Origin: Streptomyces sp. MBT65
GTDB lineage: Bacteria > Actinomycetota > Actinomycetes > Streptomycetales > Streptomycetaceae
DNA length: 64,000 nt
NCBI RefSeq assembly: GCF_016612545.1
Contig: NZ_JAENRY010000001.1
Location: forward strand, 97,688-161,687
Direction: 5' to 3'
Shown: positions 1 through 8,460 of the stretch, one piece after another
How the letters are laid out: each line of letters starts with the position of its first letter
How positions within the stretch are numbered: the first letter of the stretch is position 1
Translations under genes and position numbers: made by a program
The notes under the pieces: model-generated
What the model was told of the DNA's origin: nothing
The model's database searches: none
What the model saw: the letters and a program-made list of their open reading frames with translations, nothing else

Positions 1-91
1 TGGTCGAGCTGAAGACGATCTGGGTCGAAGTCTCGGTGACACGGATGATGAAGGCGATGAAGAAGAGCGCCGCTGCCACGAATGCAAGCAT
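1..91 (-). CDS. Small membrane protein, C-terminus outside window
   Basis: An ATG at 91-89 opens a frame that stays open to the window edge. The roughly 30 visible residues begin MLAFVAAALFFIAFIIRVT, a single hydrophobic segment followed by a polar threonine/serine-rich stretch. A purine-rich AGGGG lies a few bases upstream of the start. It resembles the short one-helix proteins of unknown function that are frequent in Streptomyces. No function is assigned. Confidence 0.5.
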   Translation of the reverse strand, partial: MLAFVAAALFFIAFIIRVTETSTQIVFSST

Positions 92-219
92 CTGAAAACC
101 CCTACGGATAGACGGCGCGCCACCGGTGATCCCGGTGACCGCGCCGTTGTCTCCCGAGTGCCCCGGATGCTGCCGGACAGTCATACGCGTCCCGCGTCGT
201 GTGCGGCCCCAACTGCCTT

Positions 220-990
220 TCAGGCGAGGGATTCCGAGCGCTGGACGGTCCCCGTGAGGCCGGTCGTGTCCTGGCCCGCGAGCAGGACGGCGGCCCGCGC
301 CATCGCCTCCGGCGGCTCCACCATCTCCGGCGGGATCTCCCGGCCACCGCCACCCGCCTGCCAGCCCTCGGTGAGCACCACCCGTGACGGAGCAAGGCAG
401 TTGACCGCGATGTTGTCCTTCCTCAGATCGGCGGCGAGGCCCAGGTAGAGGCGCTCGACCGCCGCTTTGGACACCCAGTACGCGTTCGCGCCCCGGTCCG
501 TCATGCCCACCCCGCCGGTCGTCACGGCCACCAACGAGCCACCGCCACGCGCCCGTACGTGCGGAATGACCGCCCGGGTCACGAGGAACACCCCGGTCAG
601 ATTGACGTCCAGACACAACTGCCAGCGTTTGAGCGGCGTCGACTCGACCGGGCCCAGCCACAGCACCCCGGCATTGGCGATGAGAATGTCGATTCCGCCG
701 AACTCCGCGACCGTGGCGGCGACGGCCGCGTCGACCGACGCCTCGTCGCTCACATCACAGGGCACGGGCAGGGCGCGCCCGCCCGCCGCGACGATCCCGT
801 CCGCGACCGAGTGGATCGTTCCCGGCAGCCGACCCTCCCGCTCGGAACGCGCGGCAACGGCGACCGAGGCGCCCGCCTCCGCGAGCGCCACCGCGACCGT
901 ACGGCCGATGCCACGGCTGGCGCCCGCGACGAACGCGACCTTGCCCTTCAACTGCCCGCCCACGCCCGTCACTTCACCGATGTCGGTCAC
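220..990 (-). CDS. SDR family oxidoreductase
   Basis: Short-chain dehydrogenase/reductase of 256 aa, the usual length for a classical SDR. The Rossmann glycine motif is GASRGIG near residue 24, NAG sits near 106, and the catalytic Tyr and Lys are in AYWVSK. It should oxidise or reduce an alcohol/ketone with NAD(P), probably a hydroxyacyl-CoA intermediate given the setting. Its start overlaps the stop of the upstream SDR gene by four bases (ATGA), so the two are translationally coupled. The substrate is not identifiable from sequence. Confidence 0.88.
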   Translation of the reverse strand: MTDIGEVTGVGGQLKGKVAFVAGASRGIGRTVAVALAEAGASVAVAARSEREGRLPGTIHSVADGIVAAGGRALPVPCDVSDEASVDAAVAATVAEFGGIDILIANAGVLWLGPVESTPLKRWQLCLDVNLTGVFLVTRAVIPHVRARGGGSLVAVTTGGVGMTDRGANAYWVSKAAVERLYLGLAADLRKDNIAVNCLAPSRVVLTEGWQAGGGGREIPPEMVEPPEAMARAAVLLAGQDTTGLTGTVQRSESLA

Positions 991-1748
991 TTCGGCGGGA
1001 ACCTGAGGGCACCGTCGAGACGGACGACCTCACCGTTGAGATAGTCGTTCTCGACGATGTGCTGCACGAGACCCGCGTACTCGGTCGGCATGCCCATGCG
1101 CCTCGGGTACGGGATCTGCGGACCCCAGTAGGCCTCCAACTGGTCGCCCGCCTTGCCGTAGGCCGGTGTGTTGAAGGTGCCCGGCGCGATCGTGACGACC
1201 CGGATGCCGAGCGGGGACAGGTCGCGGGCGGCGACCAGGGTCATGCTGACGACGCCGCCCTTGGCGGCCGCGTAAGGGAGTTGGCCGATCTGGCCCTCGT
1301 ACGCGGCGATCGAGGCCGTGTTGACGACGACGCCCCGGCCGCCGTCCAGCGGCTCCTGACGGGCGATCGCGGCGGCGGCCAGGCGCAGCACGTTGAACAC
1401 GCCGGTCAGATACACGTCGATCGTCTTGCGGAAACCCGCGAGGTCGAGGGGCGAGCCGTCCTTGCCGACGAGCCGGCCGCCGCTCGCCGGGCCGCCGTGC
1501 GCGTCCACCGAGATCCGCAGCGGTCCCGCCGACTCCGCCTCGGCCAGCGCCGCTAGGACGTCGTCCTCGTCGGTGGCGTCGGTGCGCACATAGCGGACAC
1601 CCAGCTCCTGCTCCAGGGCCTTGCCCTTCTCGTCGGCCAGATCGGCGACGACGACCTTCGCTCCCGCCGCATGCAGTCGACGGACGGTGGCCTCGCCCAG
1701 ACCGCCCGCCCCGCCGACGACCACCGCGGAGCTCCCACTGATCTGCAT
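987..1748 (-). CDS. SDR family, 3-hydroxyacyl-CoA dehydrogenase type-2-like
   Basis: Classical SDR of 253 aa. It has the GGAGGLG cofactor loop, an acidic residue after beta-2 (VVADLADE) that favours NAD over NADP, and YAAAK as the catalytic Tyr/Lys. The overall pattern, including the C-terminal PYPRRMGMPTEYA and LNGEVVRLDGALR, matches the type-2 3-hydroxyacyl-CoA dehydrogenase (HSD17B10-like) group, which oxidises 3-hydroxyacyl-CoA. I chose the ATG at 1748 because AGAGGA precedes it and the Rossmann motif starts right after; a longer in-frame extension overlaps the divergent synthetase gene. It heads a two-gene operon and shares a 54-bp divergent promoter region, with a palindrome, with the gene at 1803. 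Confidence 0.87.
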   Translation of the reverse strand: MQISGSSAVVVGGAGGLGEATVRRLHAAGAKVVVADLADEKGKALEQELGVRYVRTDATDEDDVLAALAEAESAGPLRISVDAHGGPASGGRLVGKDGSPLDLAGFRKTIDVYLTGVFNVLRLAAAAIARQEPLDGGRGVVVNTASIAAYEGQIGQLPYAAAKGGVVSMTLVAARDLSPLGIRVVTIAPGTFNTPAYGKAGDQLEAYWGPQIPYPRRMGMPTEYAGLVQHIVENDYLNGEVVRLDGALRFPPK

Positions 1749-1787
1749 CAAGGATTTCCTCTCTTGCGAACAGCGCTCTAGTGAGAC

Positions 1788-1802
1788 GAGAATAGCATTC
1801 TC
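1788..1802. promoter_or_regulatory. Palindromic operator GAGAAT-AGC-ATTCTC
   Basis: A perfect 6-3-6 inverted repeat in the 54-bp gap between divergent starts. The same arms occur at 8461-8475 and 27897-27911, each at the head of a catabolic operon. The palindrome abuts the ATG at 1803. TTGCGA at 1764-1769 lies 18 bp from GAGAAT, so it may cover the -10 of a leaderless promoter. The binding protein is unknown; the form suits a dimeric repressor. Confidence 0.65.
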
Positions 1803-3236
1803 ATGAATATAACCATGATTCTCGAGATGGTGGCCTCGGGCGGCGACCGACCGGTGGTCACGGCGAACGGCCGCTCCCTGACCGCCTCGGACCTGCTCGC
1901 CCGCGCCCGTGCCGCCGCGCACCGCTTCCAGGGCCACCCGGCCGTGCTGTATCTGAGCCCCAGTCACCTCGCCTACCCCGTGGCCCTGTTCGGTGCCGCC
2001 CTGGCGGGCGTCCCGTTCATCCCTCTCAACTACCGTCTCGGCGAACACCAGTTGGCCCGTCTCCTGGCCCGCCATCCCGGTGCCCTCGTCCTGCGCCCCG
2101 CCGACCTCGACGCACTACTGAGCGCCGAAGAGGGCACTGAAGCAGCGGAGTTGGCCCATGCCCAGGATCAGGACTCCGTGGCCGTGGTCCTCTACACGAG
2201 CGGCACCACCGCCGAACCCAAGGCGGCACTGCTGCGCCATCGGCACCTGCTGGCCTACGTCCTGAACACCCAGGAGTTCGCCTCCGCCCAGGAGGCCGAC
2301 GCGTCACTCGTGGCCGTCCCGCCGTACCACGTGGCCGGGTTGATGAACCTGCTCACGAACCTCTACTCAGGCCGCCGCCTGGTGTACCTGCCCGCCTTCG
2401 ACGCGGGGGAGTGGCTCGCGACCGCCCGCCGCGAACAGGTCACCCACGCACTCGTCGTCCCCACCATGCTGGCCCGCATCGTCGCGGAGGCCCCGGACGG
2501 CGACGCCGGCACTCCCACGCTCCGGAGCCTCGCCTACGGCGGTGCCAGGACCCCGCGACCCGTGGTGGAACAGGCACTGCGGATCTTTCCCGGTACGGGG
2601 TTCGTCAACGCGTACGGCCTGACGGAGACGGCCTCCTCGGTCGCGGTCCTCGGGCCCGACGACCACCGCGAGGCGCTCGCGGCCTCCGACCCGGCCGTAC
2701 GGGACCGACTCGGCTCCGTGGGGCGGCCGTTGCCCGGAGTCGAGATCGAGATCCGTGACGACGACGGAAGGCCGGCCGCCGCCGGGGAGACCGGGCTCGT
2801 GTTCGTGCGCGGGGAGCAGATCTCCGGCGAGTACGGCGGTCGTAGCGCCCTCGACGCGGACGGCTGGTTCCCCACCCGGGACCGGGGCCGACTGGACGCC
2901 GACGGCTATCTGTTCATCGAGGGACGCGCCGACGACACCATCATTCGCGGCGGCGAGAACATCGCTCCCGCCGAGATAGAGGACGTTCTCGTCGCCCACC
3001 CCGGGATCGTGGAGGCGGCGGTGATCGGCGTGCCCGACCCGGAGTGGGGGCAGCGGATCGTGGCCGTCGTGGTCGGCGCGGGCGACCCGGCGGAGGTCCG
3101 CCAGTGGGTCAAGGACCGGCTGCGCTCCTCCAAGACCCCCGACACGATCGTGTTCCGCGCCGAACTCCCCAAGACCGAGACCGGAAAGCTGCTGCGCCGC
3201 ACCCTGCTGGCCGAGTTGGAGACCACCCATGCCTGA
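1803..3236 (+). CDS. Acyl-CoA synthetase (AMP-forming, ANL superfamily)
   Basis: A 477-aa adenylate-forming enzyme that activates a carboxylic acid to its CoA thioester through an acyl-AMP. The phosphate loop is YTSGTTAEPK at about 131-140, the AYGLTETAS motif follows near 265, the hinge lies around GRLDADGYLFIEGRADD, and the C-terminal lysine is in LPKTETGK. At 477 aa it is on the short side for the family. No ribosome-binding site precedes ATG 1803, which directly follows the GAGAAT/ATTCTC palindrome, so a leaderless mRNA is likely; ATGs at 1815 and 1827 are alternatives. The thiolase gene overlaps its end by 8 bp. The acid substrate is unknown. Confidence 0.9.
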   Translation: MNITMILEMVASGGDRPVVTANGRSLTASDLLARARAAAHRFQGHPAVLYLSPSHLAYPVALFGAALAGVPFIPLNYRLGEHQLARLLARHPGALVLRPADLDALLSAEEGTEAAELAHAQDQDSVAVVLYTSGTTAEPKAALLRHRHLLAYVLNTQEFASAQEADASLVAVPPYHVAGLMNLLTNLYSGRRLVYLPAFDAGEWLATARREQVTHALVVPTMLARIVAEAPDGDAGTPTLRSLAYGGARTPRPVVEQALRIFPGTGFVNAYGLTETASSVAVLGPDDHREALAASDPAVRDRLGSVGRPLPGVEIEIRDDDGRPAAAGETGLVFVRGEQISGEYGGRSALDADGWFPTRDRGRLDADGYLFIEGRADDTIIRGGENIAPAEIEDVLVAHPGIVEAAVIGVPDPEWGQRIVAVVVGAGDPAEVRQWVKDRLRSSKTPDTIVFRAELPKTETGKLLRRTLLAELETTHA

Positions 3237-4377
3237 AGCAGTCCTCGTGTCCGCCCTGCGCACCCCTGTCGGTACCGCCGTCAAGGGCACCCTGCGGGAC
3301 ACCACCGCGTTCGACCTGGCCCACCACATCGTCGCCGCCGCAGCCGCCACTGACGGGCTCGACCCCGACACGTTCGACGACGTGATCCTCGGCGAGGGCC
3401 TCTACGGCGGTGGGGTCGTGGCCCGGCACGCGGCACTGACCGTCGGCCTCACGTCCGTACCCGGCCTGGCCCACAACCGGCACTGTGCCGCCGGTCTCGC
3501 GGCGGTGCAGAGCGCGGCGGGCAGCATCCGCGCGGGCATGGACGAACTTGTCATCGCAGGCGGCGTCAACTCGGCTTCCACCTCCCCGAAACAGCGTTTC
3601 CGCGTCGACGGCGAGTGGGTCGAGCCGTGGAGCCCCCCCACACATCCCGACCGGCCAGAAGCCCCCAACCTGGACATGTCGATCACGGTCGGCTGGAACA
3701 CCGCCGTACGGGCCTGCCTCAGCCGCGCCGACATGGACGCCTGGGCGCTGCGCTCGCACCAGAACGCGATTCGCGCCATCGACGAAGGCCGTTTCGACGC
3801 GGAGTTGGTGCCCATCGACACACCGCATGGCCTGTTCTCCGTCGACGAACACCCCCGCCGCACCACGAGCCTGGAGAAGCTGGCCTCGCTCAAGCCGCTC
3901 CACCCGGAGATAGACGGCTTCTCCATCACGGCCGGCAACGCGGGCGGAGCCAACGACGGTGCCGCCGCGCTGGTGGTGGCCAGCGACCGACTGGGCCTGC
4001 CCGCACTCGCCGTCGTCCGCGCATGGGCATCGGTCGGCGCCGACCCTGCCGAGACGGGCCTCACCCCGGTGAAGGTGATCCCCAAAGCCCTTGCCCGCGC
4101 GGGACTTTCGACGGCCGACGTCGACCTCTTCGAGATCAACGAGGCCTTCGCAGCCGTGCCCGTCGCCGCGGTGAAGCTGCTCGGTCTCGACCCCGACCGC
4201 GTGAACGTCAACGGCAGTGGCTGCTCCCTCGGCCACCCGGTCGCCGCGACCGGCGCCCGGATGCTGGTCACGCTCGTGCACGAACTGCGCCGCCGCGGCG
4301 GGGGTATCGGCCTCGCCGCGATGTGCGCGGGCGGCGGCATGGGCTCAGCCACGGTCATCGAGGTACCGGCACCGTAG
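3229..4377 (+). CDS. Thiolase (acetyl-CoA acyltransferase)
   Basis: A 382-aa thiolase that cleaves a 3-ketoacyl-CoA with CoA. All catalytic elements are visible: the nucleophilic Cys86 in HNRHCAAG, the NEAF loop, His in GHPVAATG and the second Cys in MCAGGGMGSA. It overlaps the synthetase gene by 8 bp and precedes an SDR, giving a synthetase-thiolase-SDR operon that supplies the start and end of a beta-oxidation round. It differs clearly in sequence from the second thiolase at 20131, which suggests another chain length or a branched substrate. Confidence 0.92.
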   Translation: MPEAVLVSALRTPVGTAVKGTLRDTTAFDLAHHIVAAAAATDGLDPDTFDDVILGEGLYGGGVVARHAALTVGLTSVPGLAHNRHCAAGLAAVQSAAGSIRAGMDELVIAGGVNSASTSPKQRFRVDGEWVEPWSPPTHPDRPEAPNLDMSITVGWNTAVRACLSRADMDAWALRSHQNAIRAIDEGRFDAELVPIDTPHGLFSVDEHPRRTTSLEKLASLKPLHPEIDGFSITAGNAGGANDGAAALVVASDRLGLPALAVVRAWASVGADPAETGLTPVKVIPKALARAGLSTADVDLFEINEAFAAVPVAAVKLLGLDPDRVNVNGSGCSLGHPVAATGARMLVTLVHELRRRGGGIGLAAMCAGGGMGSATVIEVPAP

Positions 4378-4434
4378 CGGGCGAGTTGCCGGTCCCGGTG
4401 GTGGAGAGCGCGTCGATGTAGAGAAGGGAACAGT

Positions 4435-5196
4435 GTGGAGGGCTTGAAGGAGAAGGTCGTTCTCGTGGCCGGCGCGGCCACCGGGCTGGGGGCCGCCTCC
4501 GCCCGGCGGCTGGCGGACGAGGGCGCCAGGGTTGTCGTGGGTGACCTCGATCTCGACGGAGCCCGCCGGACCGCCGCGGCGATCGCCGACGCCGGTGGCC
4601 AGGTGGTCGCGGTGGGCTTCGACATCGCCGACGAGGACTCGGTCGGCGAACTCGTGCGGACCACCGTGCGGACGTACGGCGGACTGGACGCCGTGCACAT
4701 CAACGCGGGCGACATGGGCGCGGTCTCCCGGGACACCGACGTCGTCGACATGGACCTCGCGGTGTGGGACCGGACCTTCGCCGTCAATCTGCGGGGCCAC
4801 ATGCTCGTCACCCGGTACACCGTTCCCGAACTCCTCGCCCGGGGCGGCGGCGCGATCGTCTACACCTCGTCCATCGCGGCCTTCACCGGCGAGGCCGCCC
4901 GCCCCGCGTACTCCGCGACGAAGGCGGGCATCAACGCCCTCGCCCGCCATGTCGCCTCCCGCTGGGGCCGCGAGGGCATCCGTGCCAACGCGGTCGCACC
5001 GGGGCTGATTCTGACCCAGGCCATCCAGGAGGGCGCCGCACCGGCCCTGTTGGAGAGTCTGCTCGCCCGTACCCGCAGTACCCGGCACGGCCGCGCCGAC
5101 GACATCGCCGGGATGGTGGCCCACCTCATCTCCGACGAGGGCACCTGGATCAACGGTCAGGTCATCAATGTCGACGGCGGCACCGTCATGCGCTGA
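4435..5196 (+). CDS. SDR family oxidoreductase
   Basis: A 253-aa classical SDR with GAATGLG cofactor loop, acidic VVVGDLDLD after beta-2 (NAD preference), INAG, Ser in YTSSIA and the catalytic pair in AYSATK. The GTG at 4435 is chosen because GAAGGGA lies six bases upstream. It is the third gene of the operon beginning at 1803, 57 bp after the thiolase, and ends convergently with the TesB-like gene. It probably acts on a hydroxy/keto intermediate of the same pathway. Confidence 0.88.
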   Translation: MEGLKEKVVLVAGAATGLGAASARRLADEGARVVVGDLDLDGARRTAAAIADAGGQVVAVGFDIADEDSVGELVRTTVRTYGGLDAVHINAGDMGAVSRDTDVVDMDLAVWDRTFAVNLRGHMLVTRYTVPELLARGGGAIVYTSSIAAFTGEAARPAYSATKAGINALARHVASRWGREGIRANAVAPGLILTQAIQEGAAPALLESLLARTRSTRHGRADDIAGMVAHLISDEGTWINGQVINVDGGTVMR

Positions 5197-5242
5197 CCAC
5201 CTCGCCGTCGAATCGCGTCTACGCGGGGCCTACGGGGTGCAG

Positions 5243-6046
5243 CTACGCGACCGTACGGAACCGCAGCAACGCCTCCTGGGCGAACGAGGCGACCAACGAC
5301 CCCTGCGCGGTGAGCACATCGCCCCGGCCGTAGCAGCGACCGTGCGCGAGAAGCGGGCTCCGGTGGCGCAGGAGAAGCCAGTCGTTTGTGGTGAAGGGGC
5401 GATGGAACCACACCGTGTGCGCGGTGACGGCGGAGGAGAACGCCGTTCCCGAATCGTGCTGGGTGACTCCCTCCAGCGGGCGGAGCGCCGTACCGATCAG
5501 ACTCAGATCGCTCGCGTACGCCGTCAACGCGGGGGCCAGTTCAGGGGTGACGGCCGGCGTCCGCATCCACAGGTCGTACTCGGGTGCCTCCGACTTCGCC
5601 GAGTCCACGTCGGCGGTGGCTCGGGTGTCCCAGGGAAGCAGCGACAGCTCAACGTCGTGCTCCGCCCCCGGCACCGAGGGCATCGGGAACGCGATCTGCT
5701 GGTCGGGACCCCCCTCGTGGGAGTGCAGGGACACCGCCGCCACGGCCGCGACCCCCTGCGTCTGCCGCGCGACGACCGTCAACGTCGCGAAGGAGCCGCC
5801 TTCATGATGACGCGTCACCTCGTACCGCACCGGTTCCTGGGGCCGCCCCGCCCGCGCGAACTGCACATGCAGGCTTTTCACCGCCTTGTCCGGGCAGGCC
5901 AGTTGGGCCGCGCGGAGACTCTGGGCGAGCAACTGACCGCCGAAGATGCGGTGATAGCCGAGTCGTTGGTTGCGGCCCTCGAACACGTCACCCGGTCGGG
6001 TGTCGAGGTCCAGGCAGGAGAGCAGGTCGCTCCACAGATCGGTCAC
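5243..6046 (-). CDS. TesB-like acyl-CoA thioesterase (double hot-dog), altered active site
   Basis: A 267-aa protein with two hot-dog repeats like acyl-CoA thioesterase II: FGGQLLAQSLRAA in the first repeat, WFHRPF and the closing VASFAQEALLR in the second. The family's Asp-Ser/Thr-Gln site keeps the Gln in AQEA, but the Asp expected in an SLDH-type motif before WFHRPF is Ala209 (VTAHTVWFHRPF). Thioesterase activity may therefore be weak or changed. The GTG start follows GAGGAG by eight bases, which decides it over the ATG at 6070. It is the last gene of the NTF2-ACAD-ACAD-thioesterase operon and would release a free acid or recycle CoA. Confidence 0.82.
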   Translation of the reverse strand: MTDLWSDLLSCLDLDTRPGDVFEGRNQRLGYHRIFGGQLLAQSLRAAQLACPDKAVKSLHVQFARAGRPQEPVRYEVTRHHEGGSFATLTVVARQTQGVAAVAAVSLHSHEGGPDQQIAFPMPSVPGAEHDVELSLLPWDTRATADVDSAKSEAPEYDLWMRTPAVTPELAPALTAYASDLSLIGTALRPLEGVTQHDSGTAFSSAVTAHTVWFHRPFTTNDWLLLRHRSPLLAHGRCYGRGDVLTAQGSLVASFAQEALLRFRTVA

Positions 6047-6061
6047 TGATGTCACTCCTCG

Positions 6062-6105
6062 GTCGATCACAGGTGAACGAGCTGTCGATCACAGGTGGAC
6101 GAGCC
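6062..6105. repeat. 22-bp tandem duplication at a gene end
   Basis: Two adjacent 22-bp copies (6062-6083 and 6084-6105) differ at two positions. The right copy holds the last codons and TGA of the short ACAD gene; the left copy repeats them, with its own TGA, just beyond the gene. It looks like a recent slip duplication of the 3' end. Confidence 0.8.
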
Positions 6106-6874
6106 GTGGCGCTGACCCGCCGGCCCGCAGCAGTGCCCCCGCCTCGCGCGTCAACTCCCGTGCGCTGCCCAGCAGTCCGTCCAGCACCACGGCCCGCCGC
6201 ACATGCCGGTGCAGATCGTGCTCGGCGGTGAAGCCGATTCCGCCGAGGACCTGTTGGCAGTGCCGGGCCGCCGTCAACGCCGCCCGCCCGGCCGCCGCCT
6301 TGGCCAGCAGCGCGCCCAGCTCGTCCGACGCGGCCACCAGGGTCGCCTCGGCACCGTCCAACGCCACGAGGGTCTCGGCAAGCCGATGCCGTACGGCCTG
6401 GAATGAGGCCAGCGGACGGCCGAACTGCATGCGGTCCGCAGCGTGTTGGAGAGCCAGGGCGAGCATGGCGTGGCCGGTCCCGAGCAGCCACCAGCCGAGC
6501 GCGACTCGGCCGGCGGCGAGCGGCACCGGAACTCCGGCGGGCACGGAGCGCAGGGGAAGCTCGGTGTCCAGGGCCGTCCCGGCGGCAGCGTCGTCGCGCT
6601 CCCAGGCGATCCACGTCCCGCCCGTGAACGGCAGCGGCAGTGTGCCGCCGACCGGACGGCCCGCCGCGTTCAGCAGGACGTCGTTGAGGAGCGGTGCGTG
6701 GGCGCCCGTCTCGCCGAGCAGGCGGAAGGCGAGCGGGACGGCGATGTCCGGCTGTTCCGCGAGCAGTTCGGCCCAGCCGAGGTCCGACAGCGCGGTGTCC
6801 AGCGCCTGCCCCGAGGCCGCCGTCATCATCTTGCGGAGCGTCTCGGCGAGCAGGTCCCGTTCGGCGGCGTCCAC
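6089..6874 (-). CDS. Short acyl-CoA dehydrogenase subunit (partner of the next gene)
   Basis: A 261-aa ACAD-family protein, far shorter than the usual 380 aa, with only the C-terminal helical domain clearly recognisable (QFGRPLASFQAVRHRLAE, CQQVLGGIGFTAEHDLHRHVRRA). The N-terminal FAD/substrate region is reduced. GTG 6874 is the start: GGAAGGAG lies just before it and overlaps the stop of the full-length ACAD gene upstream. Adjacent full-length and short ACAD genes are typical of the alpha2beta2 dehydrogenases of actinobacterial steroid side-chain degradation (FadE pairs). I infer the same complex here. Confidence 0.83.
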   Translation of the reverse strand: MDAAERDLLAETLRKMMTAASGQALDTALSDLGWAELLAEQPDIAVPLAFRLLGETGAHAPLLNDVLLNAAGRPVGGTLPLPFTGGTWIAWERDDAAAGTALDTELPLRSVPAGVPVPLAAGRVALGWWLLGTGHAMLALALQHAADRMQFGRPLASFQAVRHRLAETLVALDGAEATLVAASDELGALLAKAAAGRAALTAARHCQQVLGGIGFTAEHDLHRHVRRAVVLDGLLGSARELTREAGALLRAGGSAPRLVHL

Positions 6875-6876
6875 GA

Positions 6877-7992
6877 CTACTCCTTCCCCAGGTCGAGCAG
6901 TCGGCGGGCGATGATGTTCCGCTGGATCTCGGCCGTACCGCCGTAGATGGTCGCCGCCTTCGCGTACAGGTACTCCGAGCGCCACGGCGAGTCCGTCAAC
7001 TCCAGTACGCCGGGCAGCAGATCGCGCACGGTCTCGAAGAGCTGTTGCTCGGCGGTGGTCAGCAGCACCTTGTCGACCGAGGTCTCCGCGCCCAGCCGCT
7101 CGCCCGCGGCCAAGCGGCGCTGGGTGGCGTGGGAACGGCAGCGCACGGTGTGCAACGCCAGGTAGGCGGCGCCGAGTTCGGCGTCGTCCGGGACCCTCGT
7201 CTCGGCCAGCAGGCGGTCAAGTCGAGTGTAGAGATGGGCGATCCGGTGCCAGAAGCAGGTGGAGCGCTCGTGCGGGAGCAGGTCCATCGCCAGGCGCCAG
7301 CCGTCACCGGGGCGGCCGAGCATCCGGTCGGCGGGCACGATCACGTCGTCGAAGAACACCTCGGCGAACTCGTCCACGCCGTGCATCGTGCGCAGCGGCC
7401 GGACGGTGATGCCGGGGGTGTCCATGTCGACGAAGAACGCGGTGATCCCGTCGTGGCCCGGCGCGGTGCGGGTCAACAGGACGCAGCGGGCGGCGAATTG
7501 GGCCAGGCTCGTCCACACCTTCTGGCCGCTGATCACCCAGTGGTCGTCGCGGGGAACCGCCCGCGTGGTGAGGGAGGCGAGGTCGCTGCCGGAGCCGGGT
7601 TCGGAGAAGCCCTGGCACCACTGCTCCCGGCCGCTGAGCAGGCGCGGGACCATCTCGGCGGCGAGTCCGGGAGGGGCGTAGGAGATCATCGTCGGGGCGA
7701 GGACCTCGATCATCGAGTAGATGCCGGCTTCGGCCAGCTCGCGGGTGGCGACCTCCTCGCCGAGTACCGCCCTCAGCACCGCGGGCCCGCCGAGCCCCCT
7801 CACCTCAGCGGGCCAGCCGTACCGCATCCAGTCCGCGTCGTACAACGCCCGTCGGACCCGGGCGAGTTGGGCGACCTGGGCGTCCAGGGAGTGGTCGGGG
7901 CCGGGGGACAGGTCGTGCTCGTCCAGCCAGCCGCGCAGATCCGAGCGGAAGTCGGCGACGTTCACGTACCCGGGCGCCGAGGAGACGTTCAT
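6877..7992 (-). CDS. Acyl-CoA dehydrogenase, full-length catalytic subunit
   Basis: A 371-aa ACAD. FAD-binding signatures are WCQGFSEPGSGSDLAS (125-140) and the C-terminal YGGTAEIQRNIIARRLL. Where medium-chain enzymes carry the catalytic Glu (YEGT) this has Gly; Glu242 in PHERST occupies the alternative long-chain/isovaleryl position. It should introduce a 2,3 double bond into an acyl-CoA. ATG 7992 overlaps the NTF2-like gene stop as ATGA; a GTG ten codons later sits in a near-duplicate of the same sequence and is a second possible start. The short ACAD follows by 2 bp. Confidence 0.88.
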   Translation of the reverse strand: MNVSSAPGYVNVADFRSDLRGWLDEHDLSPGPDHSLDAQVAQLARVRRALYDADWMRYGWPAEVRGLGGPAVLRAVLGEEVATRELAEAGIYSMIEVLAPTMISYAPPGLAAEMVPRLLSGREQWCQGFSEPGSGSDLASLTTRAVPRDDHWVISGQKVWTSLAQFAARCVLLTRTAPGHDGITAFFVDMDTPGITVRPLRTMHGVDEFAEVFFDDVIVPADRMLGRPGDGWRLAMDLLPHERSTCFWHRIAHLYTRLDRLLAETRVPDDAELGAAYLALHTVRCRSHATQRRLAAGERLGAETSVDKVLLTTAEQQLFETVRDLLPGVLELTDSPWRSEYLYAKAATIYGGTAEIQRNIIARRLLDLGKE

Positions 7993-8003
7993 GTTCCCGG
8001 GCG
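7957..8003. repeat. Imperfect 20-bp direct repeat spanning two candidate starts
   Basis: Positions 7957-7976 and 7984-8003 are 20-mers with two mismatches. In the minus-strand direction one copy carries ATGAACGTC and the other GTGAACGTC, so the ACAD gene has two similar potential initiation sites 27 bp apart, in the same frame. Confidence 0.7.
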
Positions 8004-8456
8004 CTGATAGGCGTGCGGGCGACCCGAGTCGTGCGCTCCGCTGCGGCGGATGAACGTCATCGCGCGCGTGCGCAGCCGCCACCCCCCGTCCGTGCGGACG
8101 TAGGTGTCGTTGTAGTAGCCGATCCGTAGGTCGTGCGTGGCGTGGTCGACGAAGCACAGCGGCTGGGTGCCGGTCGCCGTGTCGCCGGACAGCTCGACGG
8201 CCGGCGTGCCCGTGAGGAACAGCCCCTTGGGGGCGGCGGCGACCAGCGCCGGGAACTCGTCGAGGCCGTAGGAGTCCCCGAAGGCGCTGTACGTGCCGTC
8301 GGGCGTGAAGACCCCCAGCACCCCGTCCAGATCGCCGCGGGTGATGCACACCGCGTAGCGGGCGAGAAGCTGCTGGATCTCCATCAGGTCGTCGGTCGGA
8401 CCAGAGGGAGGAGCCGGAACAGGCAAGGAGGACAAGGACTTTCCACCCTTCACCAT
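7989..8456 (-). CDS. NTF2/SnoaL-like domain protein
   Basis: About 155 aa with the cone-shaped NTF2/SnoaL-like fold pattern: EIQQLLARYAVCITRGDLDG helix, then VFTPDGTYSAFG, GDTATGTQPLCFVDH, DLRIGYYNDTYVRTDGGW and a closing RLRTRAMTFIRRSG. Members include ketosteroid isomerases, dehydratases and non-catalytic proteins; the activity here is not determined. ATG 8456 lies four bases from the GAGAAT/ATTCTC palindrome and has no ribosome-binding site, so translation may be leaderless; the Met at 8384 is an alternative. First gene of the operon that continues through two ACADs and the thioesterase. Confidence 0.8.
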   Translation of the reverse strand: MVKGGKSLSSLPVPAPPSGPTDDLMEIQQLLARYAVCITRGDLDGVLGVFTPDGTYSAFGDSYGLDEFPALVAAAPKGLFLTGTPAVELSGDTATGTQPLCFVDHATHDLRIGYYNDTYVRTDGGWRLRTRAMTFIRRSGAHDSGRPHAYQRPGT

Positions 8457-8460
8457 GAGC

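Noticed and set aside
2367..3371. Minus-strand open frame opposite the acyl-CoA synthetase
   Set aside because: Low-complexity shadow; the plus strand encodes all ligase motifs.
8394..8402. GGTCGGACC as a third GntR operator
   Set aside because: The core matches GT-N3-AC but the flanks differ from TTCGGTCTGACCTTT and it probably lies inside the NTF2-like gene.
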